Assembly: GCA_910587655.1 (NCBI GenBank)
Contig: CAJUND010000007.1
Coordinates: 62,001-126,000 of the forward strand
DNA length: 64,000 nt
From: an uncultured Agathobacter sp.
GTDB taxonomy: Bacteria; Bacillota; Clostridia; Lachnospirales; Lachnospiraceae
Direction: 5' to 3'
The notes beneath the pieces are model-generated. The model did not search any database. It worked only from the letters and a program-made list of their open reading frames with translations, and was not told where the DNA came from. The position numbers and the translations under genes were made by a program. Positions within the stretch are counted from its first letter, which is position 1. Each line of letters starts with the position of its first letter. Below, in pieces: positions 57,217 through 64,000 of this stretch.

Positions 57217-59838
57217 CTATTCCGCCGCCGGCAGAATGGCATTGACTGCTTCTTTTTTCCAGTTGTTTTTATCCCGCATATCATTCCGGACAGAAAACCA
57301 GGTGCCTGGCTGGAATGTATTTCCATTGTTTTCTGAAATCTTCCAGTTCAGGGAGTAAAGGACATACTGTTTGTCCTTTTTTGCATCCATGTTTATTTCC
57401 TTTCCCGTAAAAGGATTAACCGGATGGCTGATGAGGTCTCCTGTGGCAAGCGACGGTACATCTCCGTTTGTCATAAACTCTTCTGATGTCACAAATCCGC
57501 TGCTGTTAAAATCTTTTACCATCAGCAGGGGGTAAAAAGCACAGATGTCGTTTGTATCATCCAGCATCAGGCTTTCTGTATGGTTTAAATTCTGCCCGTG
57601 GTCGGATACAAGTATTATCCTAGTGTTATCATAAACATTATTTTCACGCATATAATCAAACCATTTTCCCAGCTGTATCATTGCTGCCATATTGACCTGG
57701 TAATGCATTAACTGCATATCTTCCTTCATTTCCAGCTTCTGTCCGTTTAATTCAAACCGGTCTTTATGTTTCTTTTCGTACTCCGTATTATCCACCTTGT
57801 CCGCCAGAGTATATTCCGGTTCCTGGAGCATAACCGGGCAATGGGTAAGGTCATTTGCCATCATTAAAAATGTATCTGTGCCATCCTCTGTTATCTCTGT
57901 CATTGAAGACAGCTCGGACATAATGTAGTAATTTTCTATAAATGTATCCCCCCCTGTTAAATTAACCGTACCTCCGCCGGAATTTGACCGTCTGACATCC
58001 GCCTGGAGATAACTGCCATTGTCATACCACAGGTTCTGGAACAGAAGCGGCATGACTTTCATAACCGAGTAGCAGAAAAAATTCCTTCTGTTATTCTGTA
58101 ACAGGTTTTCTTTACTGGAAATATCAGAAATCATTGCGGCTTTTGTAATATGCGTTTCGATTTCAGGATATTCATCGTAAATGGACAGATCCGGTATCCA
58201 CTGGTAATTTGCATAAGGGGCATCACAGACTGTCACATCATAATTATTCCGGTCAAACAGAACCGGCATAACTTTCAGCGCCTCATTGTGTTTTGTCACC
58301 AGAGGCTCACTGCTCCTTTTATTCATTTCATACGGCGTATACTCGTATCCCCCGAAAAGGGCGGGCGCCCCGAAATTGGTAGTCCTTCCATACGAAATCA
58401 CATTGGAATACCAGGTAAAACCTGAAAACTGTTCTTTCAGTTCCGGTTTTTCATGAAACATATACGGAACATAAAGTCCCATCGCCCGGTCCAGCATCAG
58501 AACGATTACATTTTTTCCTGTTTTGCTCAGGGAAAAATAGGAGTCTTTATGTATATCCTCAAAAAACCGGCTGCTTTCCTGGTCATAGGACTGCTCCCTG
58601 ATATCGGCAGTAGCGGCATTGATATGCTGTACATTCAGCACAGACATACAGCAGACTGCCACACTTCCTGCCGCCAGTACCTGGAAAATAATTTTCTGCC
58701 AGCGTCTGGCAATCAGATAAAACACAAGTATGACCGCAAGAATAATTACCGCATTTCCCAGCTGCTCTTTCCAGCTGAAATCCATGCCTTTTTCGTATTG
58801 CAATCCGGTTGTTAAAATTCCAAGGTCTTTTCCAAAAAACATGTAATCGGCAACCCCCACACCGGAAAGTATCCATACCGCACGGTCAAACACTCTCCTG
58901 ACTGAAGGCCCTGACAGCCAGTAAAATACCCCGCACCAGACAACAAAAACCCCAAGCGCAAGAAAAAATGCACTTAAGACAAGTTCAAGCGGCGTATAAA
59001 AATAATTTAAAATAATAAACTCCTGCGGGGATGACTCTATCACTGCTGACGGAATCAGTATTCCGGTCAGAAAGGACAAAAAAAGCTCTCCCGCAAAAAA
59101 CACTTTTGCGTCTGCCGTTGTGTCCCTGTTTTTGAAAAGTGAAATTTTCCCCTTATGCTTTACACCCTGGCGGGAGGTTACAATTGTTTTCACCAGTGAA
59201 AAAATATTATTCAGTGTCCAGTAAAAAACAAGCCCGGACGGAGAATCAAACAAAAAAGCAAGGAAAAAAGCCGCCATGGCATACAGCTGTATTCTGGACT
59301 TTAACGTACTGTCTTTTGTAAAAACCATGCAGGAAACCAGATTGATAATTGTCATAATATACGGTAAGGCATTAAGGGAAAGCCCTCCGATTACAATCAT
59401 GCCGTCCGGTTCCCCAAGGTTCTTCAGCGGTCCGAACGAAGCGCCGTTTAACGACTGCAGCCCTGAAAGAAACTGGTATGCCGCCACAAAAAAAGGAATC
59501 TGCAGTAAAAGCGAAACCGCACCGCGCAGCGCATAAACAGGCTTATAATTGTTCTGTCTGTAATATGTCTGCAGCATCATGGTGCGTTCACTTCCGCGGA
59601 ATGTTTTTTTAATGTGCGACACGCCTTTCTGAAGTTTTGCCTGAATGTCACGCTCATCCTTCTGCATATTGTCTGCACGCATGTACAGGGGAAGAACCAG
59701 AAAATTTACCACCAGACTCAGCACAATAATTGATAATCCCGGATTACCCGTTATTTTTTCTGCAGTCACATATACCATTTCAAAAAGCAGCTGAAGCGGC
59801 TTAATCAGCAGTGTATGTAATATCTCTTCAAACGACAT
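57217..59838 (-). CDS. YidC/Oxa1 insertase fused to LtaS/sulfatase-type enzyme
   Basis: The 873-residue membrane protein joins two families. Residues about 15-225 match YidC/Oxa1: GNPGLSIIVLSLVVNFLVLPLYMRADNMQ, the polar hairpin loop, ALRGAVSLLLQIPFFVAAYQFL, and SPSGLVFYWTLNNIFSLVKT. Residues about 245-400 add more membrane segments. From about 440 an alkaline-phosphatase-superfamily domain follows: NVIVLMLDRAMG (metal Asp450), a Thr-rich GRTTNFGAPALFGGYEYTP nucleophile region (T487) and metal-binding SDHGQN (746-750). The second half resembles LtaS-like phosphoglycerol or phosphoethanolamine transferases. It starts one base after the TagF-like stop. A polymer-modifying outside enzyme with an attached insertase-like platform is unusual. 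Confidence 0.88.
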   Translation of the reverse strand: MSFEEILHTLLIKPLQLLFEMVYVTAEKITGNPGLSIIVLSLVVNFLVLPLYMRADNMQKDERDIQAKLQKGVSHIKKTFRGSERTMMLQTYYRQNNYKPVYALRGAVSLLLQIPFFVAAYQFLSGLQSLNGASFGPLKNLGEPDGMIVIGGLSLNALPYIMTIINLVSCMVFTKDSTLKSRIQLYAMAAFFLAFLFDSPSGLVFYWTLNNIFSLVKTIVTSRQGVKHKGKISLFKNRDTTADAKVFFAGELFLSFLTGILIPSAVIESSPQEFIILNYFYTPLELVLSAFFLALGVFVVWCGVFYWLSGPSVRRVFDRAVWILSGVGVADYMFFGKDLGILTTGLQYEKGMDFSWKEQLGNAVIILAVILVFYLIARRWQKIIFQVLAAGSVAVCCMSVLNVQHINAATADIREQSYDQESSRFFEDIHKDSYFSLSKTGKNVIVLMLDRAMGLYVPYMFHEKPELKEQFSGFTWYSNVISYGRTTNFGAPALFGGYEYTPYEMNKRSSEPLVTKHNEALKVMPVLFDRNNYDVTVCDAPYANYQWIPDLSIYDEYPEIETHITKAAMISDISSKENLLQNNRRNFFCYSVMKVMPLLFQNLWYDNGSYLQADVRRSNSGGGTVNLTGGDTFIENYYIMSELSSMTEITEDGTDTFLMMANDLTHCPVMLQEPEYTLADKVDNTEYEKKHKDRFELNGQKLEMKEDMQLMHYQVNMAAMIQLGKWFDYMRENNVYDNTRIILVSDHGQNLNHTESLMLDDTNDICAFYPLLMVKDFNSSGFVTSEEFMTNGDVPSLATGDLISHPVNPFTGKEINMDAKKDKQYVLYSLNWKISENNGNTFQPGTWFSVRNDMRDKNNWKKEAVNAILPAAE

Positions 59839-59839
59839 C

Positions 59840-61084
59840 TTATGCCTCTCCCTCCAGTACGGTCAGCTTCTGGTACTTTGCCAGAAGGTAATCCACCGCA
59901 CGTTTCGTTCCTTCTCCTTCATGTTCCCATGTTTCCGCCCGGACTTCCCTGCGGCCGTTCACATATCCCGGCTCTGTCAGGCAGGCGTCTATCATTTGCT
60001 TTAATGATGAAAGATTGTCCTTTGTCAGTTTCTGCCCGATACGCTCAAGGGCTGTAAGTGTCCAGAACGGAGTATCCAGCCACCATGCATCATAAGGGCT
60101 GTCATCAAACTCCGTGTCTGCATAAATCACCGGCTTGTCATGCACCAGTGCAAAATCAAAAACCACGCCGGAAAAATCTGAAATTAATATGTCCGCCCGT
60201 TTTAACACCTCATAATTGTCACTGTCACGGTTCCACTCTATCTGTCCGGACTGCGGATACTGGTCCATCAGTTTTTCCATCAGTTTCTTTTCTGAGGTAA
60301 ATGACTGCGGATGCGGACGGATAATAATGTGGTACCCGGTTTTTACCAGTTCATCAATAATTTTCCCGCCGTATTTTCCGAAAATCGAACTCTTTCCCCA
60401 GGTAGGCGCCAGTAAAACCACTGTTTGGCCGGAATGCTCCCTCTTATCAGCATGAAGCCGTTCTGCCATTTCATCCAGATAGGGAATACCTATTTTAACT
60501 AAATCTTTTTGGGGAAGGGAACGCAGTTTTTCAAGCGCCCGGATGTCTTTCACCTGGTATTCGCCTGATAACATCAGCGCATCATAATAATCAAGCCCGA
60601 ACATCCGGTATCCTGTTACCTCATTGGCAGCATGAAGCATATGGACATAATACTGCACATTCCGGGAACGCTTCCACTGGTACACGTCAAGTCCGGGTGT
60701 CGTTGAAAGCACAATGACTGCATCCAGAAAATTCAGCCTTGCAAAAGCCCTGTCATTCTCACCGATAAACTCTCCCCTGATATGTTCATAAGGGTTTTGA
60801 AGCGCCGCATCATCCGGCGACGCTGTCATATAAACCACATCCACACCGCGTCTGTCAAACTCCCGGCAGACCGGCTCAAAAACACTCCAGTAACGTTTGT
60901 CATCCGAAAAAATGACAATCGGAATTTTACCCGAACCGCTTTCTATCTTTTTGCCGCGGCTTAAATTCAGACGCAGTTTCAGAAGTCCTGTCTTTAATAA
61001 ATAATTCAGCGCCCCTGTAATTCCAAGCAGAATTGTAAAAAGCATGCTTCCTGTTCCAGGATCAATATATAATCTGATATGCAT
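59840..61084 (-). CDS. CDP-glycerol glycerophosphotransferase family (TagB/TagF-like)
   Basis: The 414-residue protein has a hydrophobic N-terminal segment (about 10-35) and then a GT-B-like domain. Family marks include VLLAPTWGKSSIFGKYG, IIIRPHPQS and the SDFSGVVFDFAL loop with the DTEFDDSP stretch after it. It probably adds glycerol-phosphate or a similar unit to a teichoic-acid-like polymer at the membrane inner face. It is the first gene of the operon, 47 bases after serS, with no terminator between, so readthrough from glyA-serS is possible. Confidence 0.87.
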   Translation of the reverse strand: MHIRLYIDPGTGSMLFTILLGITGALNYLLKTGLLKLRLNLSRGKKIESGSGKIPIVIFSDDKRYWSVFEPVCREFDRRGVDVVYMTASPDDAALQNPYEHIRGEFIGENDRAFARLNFLDAVIVLSTTPGLDVYQWKRSRNVQYYVHMLHAANEVTGYRMFGLDYYDALMLSGEYQVKDIRALEKLRSLPQKDLVKIGIPYLDEMAERLHADKREHSGQTVVLLAPTWGKSSIFGKYGGKIIDELVKTGYHIIIRPHPQSFTSEKKLMEKLMDQYPQSGQIEWNRDSDNYEVLKRADILISDFSGVVFDFALVHDKPVIYADTEFDDSPYDAWWLDTPFWTLTALERIGQKLTKDNLSSLKQMIDACLTEPGYVNGRREVRAETWEHEGEGTKRAVDYLLAKYQKLTVLEGEA

Positions 61085-61131
61085 TTTTCTTTCTCCTTTT
61101 CCATGGCAGACACAGAACGAAAAACAGGATG

Positions 61132-62418
61132 CTATTTCACCGTAAGCTTTTCCATACCGCCCATATATGACCGCAGCGCCTCCGGAATATTTACGCTGCC
61201 GTCTGCATTTAAGTTGTTTTCCAGAAATGCAATCAGCATACGCGGCGGCGCCACAACGGTATTGTTTAATGTCGTTGCAAAATACTTTTTGCCGTCTTTT
61301 CCTTTCACACGGATTTTCAGCCGTCTTGCCTGGGCGTCTCCCAGATTGGAACAGCTTCCGACCTCAAAGTATTTCTTCTGCCGCGGGGACCATGCCTCCA
61401 CATCGCAGGATTTTACTTTCAGGTCTGCCAGGTCACCGGAACAGCATTCCAGTGTGCGTACAGGAATATCCAGACTGCGGAATAAATCCACGGTATTCTG
61501 CCAGAGCTTTTCGTACCACATGGATGCTTCCTCCGGTTTACATACCACAATCATCTCCTGCTTCTCAAACTGGTGAATCCGGTAAACGCCGCGCTCTTCG
61601 ATACCGTGCGCCCCCTTTTCCTTACGGAAGCACGGGGAGTAGCTTGTCAGCGTGTAAGGCAGCTTTTCCTCATCATTGATGGTGTCAATAAATTTTCCAA
61701 TCATGGAATGCTCGCTTGTCCCAATCAGATAAAGGTCCTCGCCCTCAATCTTATACATCATGGAGTCCATCTCGTCAAAGCTCATAACACCCGTTACAAC
61801 ACCCGAACGAATCATAAACGGCGGCACGCAGTAGGTAAATCCCCTGTCAATCATAAAATCCCTTGCATAGGAAATTACTGCGGAATGAAGCCTGGCAATA
61901 TCCCCCATCAGATAATAAAATCCGTTGCCTGCTACTTTTCCTGCCGCATCAAGGTCAATGCCGCTGAATTTTTCCATAATCTCGGTATGGTACGGAATTT
62001 CAAAGTCTGGCACCGCCGGCTCCCCGAACTTTTCAATCTCGACATTACAGCTGTCGTCCTTTCCAACCGGAACGGACGGGTCGATGATGTTTGGAATCGT
62101 CATCATGATTCTGGTGACTTTTTCAGAAAGCTCCTTTTCCTGCTCCTCCAGCTCGGCAAGGCGGGCTGCATTTGCTGCAACCTCCGCCTTAACCTCTTGC
62201 GCCTCTTCCTTCTTTCCCTGTGCCATCAGCGCGCCAATCTGCTTGGAAATCTTATTTTTATTTGCACGCAGGGCGTCTGCCTCTGCCTGCGCAGCGCGGG
62301 ATTTTGCATCCAGCTCAATCACTTCATCCACAAGTGCAAGCTTGTGTTCCTGGAATTTCTTTTTAATATTTTCCTTTACTGCATCCGGATTTTCCCGTAA
62401 AAATTTAATATCAATCAT
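61132..62418 (-). CDS. serS: Seryl-tRNA synthetase
   Basis: The 428-residue class II synthetase starts after GGGAGGAA. It has an N-terminal long coiled-coil arm (about 25-110) for tRNA-Ser and motif 2/3 elements (SPCFRKEKGAHGIEERGVYRIHQFEKQE, and NNTVVAPPRMLIAFLEN). It charges serine to tRNA. It lies 20 bases after glyA, coupling serine/glycine conversion with serine charging; no T-box is seen. Confidence 0.97.
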   Translation of the reverse strand: MIDIKFLRENPDAVKENIKKKFQEHKLALVDEVIELDAKSRAAQAEADALRANKNKISKQIGALMAQGKKEEAQEVKAEVAANAARLAELEEQEKELSEKVTRIMMTIPNIIDPSVPVGKDDSCNVEIEKFGEPAVPDFEIPYHTEIMEKFSGIDLDAAGKVAGNGFYYLMGDIARLHSAVISYARDFMIDRGFTYCVPPFMIRSGVVTGVMSFDEMDSMMYKIEGEDLYLIGTSEHSMIGKFIDTINDEEKLPYTLTSYSPCFRKEKGAHGIEERGVYRIHQFEKQEMIVVCKPEEASMWYEKLWQNTVDLFRSLDIPVRTLECCSGDLADLKVKSCDVEAWSPRQKKYFEVGSCSNLGDAQARRLKIRVKGKDGKKYFATTLNNTVVAPPRMLIAFLENNLNADGSVNIPEALRSYMGGMEKLTVK

Positions 62419-62438
62419 AAGTTCCTCCCGAACTTTAT

Positions 62439-63686
62439 TTATTCAAAACTTTGCAATGGATATTTCTCTGTCAGGGTTTTTACGATTGCTTTTGCCTCAT
62501 CCACTGCGGATTCCCCGTTTTTCACCAGCATGGCGATTGCAGATGCCACCTGGTCGAAATCGTCTTCCTTCAGTCCCCTTGATGTGGCTGCCGGTGAACC
62601 GAGACGGATACCGCTTGTGACAAACGGCTTCTGCGGGTCGTTTGGAATCGTATTTTTGTTTGCCGTAATATGCGCGCTGTCAAGAAGCTTCTCCACAGCC
62701 TTTCCGGTCAGTTCATACGGAGTTAAGTCCACAAGCATCAGATGGTTGTCGGTGCCGCCTGACACAATCTTGATATCACGGTTCTGCAGGCCCCTGCACA
62801 ATGCCTGCGCATTGTTTACCACCTGCTTCTGGTATTCCTTAAACTCCGGCTTTAACGCCTCCTCAAAGCAGACTGCCTTTGCCGCAATGACATGCATCAG
62901 AGGACCTCCCTGGATTCCAGGGAAAATTGCTTTATTAAAATTATATTTTTCGTTTACTTCGTTGCTGCATAAAATCATGCCGCCGCGCGGTCCGCGCAGC
63001 GTCTTGTGGGTCGTGGTGGTAACCACATGCGCATACGGCACTGGACTTGGATGAAGCCCTGCTGCAATCAGACCCGCAATATGAGCCATATCAACCATAA
63101 GTACTGCGTCCACCTCATCCGCAATTTCACGGAATTTTTTGAAATCAATGGTTCTTGCATAGGCAGATGCCCCGGCAATAATCATTTTCGGCCTGCACTC
63201 CAGCGCAATCTCCCTTACTTTATCATAATCAATAAATCCTTCATCATTTACTCCGTAAGGCACGATATTGAAATAGCTTCCGGAAAAATTGACCGGTGAG
63301 CCATGGGTCAGGTGTCCGCCGTGGTCTAAGTTCATTCCCATAACGGTATCGCCCGGTTTTAAAATGGCAAACTGCACCGCCATATTTGCCTGTGCGCCGG
63401 AATGCGGCTGGACATTCACATACTCGCATCCAAAAAGTTTTTTTGCACGCTCCCTGGCAAGGTCCTCAACCACATCCACGCACTCACATCCGCCGTAATA
63501 ACGTCTGCCCGGATATCCTTCTGCATATTTATTGGTAAGAACGCTTCCCATTGCCGACATCACTGCCGGACTAACCCAGTTCTCGGAAGCAATCAGCTCA
63601 ATATGGCTGCTCTGTCTTTCAAATTCTGCCGTAATTGCTGCTGCAATTTCAGGATCTACTGTCTGAATATCTTTTAGTGTGTACAT
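62439..63686 (-). CDS. glyA: Serine hydroxymethyltransferase
   Basis: The start at 63686 (MYTLKDIQTVDPEIAAAI) follows AAGGAG; the product is 415 residues. PLP-enzyme features are IELIASENWVSPAV, NKYAEGYPGRRYYGGC, NVQPHSGAQANMAV and the Schiff-base lysine in TTTTHKTLRGPRGG. It interconverts serine and glycine with tetrahydrofolate and supplies one-carbon units. It leads the glyA-serS transcript. Confidence 0.97.
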   Translation of the reverse strand: MYTLKDIQTVDPEIAAAITAEFERQSSHIELIASENWVSPAVMSAMGSVLTNKYAEGYPGRRYYGGCECVDVVEDLARERAKKLFGCEYVNVQPHSGAQANMAVQFAILKPGDTVMGMNLDHGGHLTHGSPVNFSGSYFNIVPYGVNDEGFIDYDKVREIALECRPKMIIAGASAYARTIDFKKFREIADEVDAVLMVDMAHIAGLIAAGLHPSPVPYAHVVTTTTHKTLRGPRGGMILCSNEVNEKYNFNKAIFPGIQGGPLMHVIAAKAVCFEEALKPEFKEYQKQVVNNAQALCRGLQNRDIKIVSGGTDNHLMLVDLTPYELTGKAVEKLLDSAHITANKNTIPNDPQKPFVTSGIRLGSPAATSRGLKEDDFDQVASAIAMLVKNGESAVDEAKAIVKTLTEKYPLQSFE

Positions 63687-63713
63687 GTTTTTTCTCCTTA
63701 ATATTTTATTGTA

Positions 63714-63727
63714 CCCCCGCCGGGGGG
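63714..63727 (-). promoter_or_regulatory. GC hairpin in the glyA leader
   Basis: CCCCC and GGGGG arms with a short loop between the glyA -10 box and the ribosome site. There is no T-run, so it is not a normal terminator. Confidence 0.4.
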
Positions 63728-63749
63728 ATTTCAAACCCTATTACCAGTA

Positions 63750-63778
63750 ATTATACTAAATCACAGAAAACAATGCAA
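63750..63778 (-). promoter_or_regulatory. Promoter of glyA-serS
   Basis: Minus-strand TTGCAT, 17-base spacer, TATAAT. The -35 box lies in the last codons of the DUF1294 gene. Confidence 0.7.
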
Positions 63779-64000
63779 TGATTTGTATCACAAGTATTGC
63801 AGGGATGCCCGCTACAAAATACCAGTGCCTTGTTTTATGCCGGAATACATACATTCCTGCCCATGCCCCGGCGCTGCCGCCAAGGAGGCTTACAGCAAAA
63901 AGGGTGCGTTCCGGAATCCTCCATCTGTGTTTTTTTGCCCTCTCCTTATCGGAATGCATCAGAAAAAATCCAGCAGCGTTCACTAAAATAAGGTAAATAA
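63756..64000 (-). CDS. DUF1294 small membrane protein, 5' end cut by window
   Basis: The frame stays open to the window edge (…YLILVNAAGFFLM), so the true start is probably outside. The visible part has KERAKKHRWRIPERTLF, LLGGSAGAWAGMYVFRHKTRHWYF and a C-terminal membrane segment, the pattern of DUF1294 proteins. They have three membrane segments and no known role. Confidence 0.85.
   Translation of the reverse strand, partial: IYLILVNAAGFFLMHSDKERAKKHRWRIPERTLFAVSLLGGSAGAWAGMYVFRHKTRHWYFVAGIPAILVIQIIALFSVI

Noticed and set aside
62419..62438. T-box leader for serS
   Set aside because: Only 20 bases separate glyA and serS.

Overview
The window looks like a piece of chromosome from an anaerobic, spore-lineage Firmicute, most likely Lachnospiraceae (Clostridia). 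The reasons are the spoIIAA-spoIIAB-sigF operon, a NiaR-controlled nadBC operon, DapL-type lysine synthesis, a clostridial crotonase, an ANTAR regulator next to glnA, CIRCE control of clpB, and strong AGGAGG ribosome sites. No rRNA, tRNA, insertion sequence or CRISPR array was seen. Species cannot be fixed from the sequence alone.

Region 1 (1-8263, plus strand) is the end of a phage-tail or tail-like locus. It holds a truncated tail protein, a 74-residue protein, and a 974-residue baseplate/fibre protein built on 76 unbroken heptads. These are followed by a cysteine-packed protein (about 65 Cys in its last 245 residues), a small helical protein, a radical SAM/SPASM enzyme and a 103-residue protein, ending at a strong terminator. 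The Cys-rich protein plus radical SAM enzyme looks like a RiPP-type maturation cassette serving a tail particle. It is the most interesting item here.

Region 2 (8330-23167, mostly minus) holds TrkAH potassium uptake, an OmpR-type two-component system, a Uma2-family protein, dapL, and hisA (eukaryote-like)-glnA-ANTAR regulator. It ends with an operon pairing an atypical KAS III-like protein with a membrane chemotaxis-type receptor. Region 3 (23392-26187, plus) is guaB and a CNNM/CorC-type protein.

Region 4 (26285-51348, minus) holds an aspartate aminotransferase, rarA, CIRCE-controlled clpB, a second Uma2 protein, a huge Ala/Glu/Arg coiled-coil protein with a C-terminal SHOCT motif, an orphan Hpt protein, ldh and a HAD phosphatase. 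The sporulation operon follows, with a sigF that lacks a normal start codon, then a TPR protein preceded by an unlisted 47-residue gene, a DUF342 protein, valS, niaR-nadC-nadB, a galactofuranose pair (glf plus a glycosyltransferase) and mutY.

Region 5 (51436-64000, minus) begins with crotonase, then a surface-polymer operon: a TagB/TagF-like polymerase, a YidC insertase fused to an LtaS/sulfatase-type enzyme, a metallophosphoesterase, an SDR, a nucleotidyltransferase, a Rossmann protein and a phosphonopyruvate decarboxylase. No PEP mutase is in view. It suggests a phosphonate- or phosphoglycerol-modified envelope polymer. glyA-serS and a partial DUF1294 membrane protein close the window.
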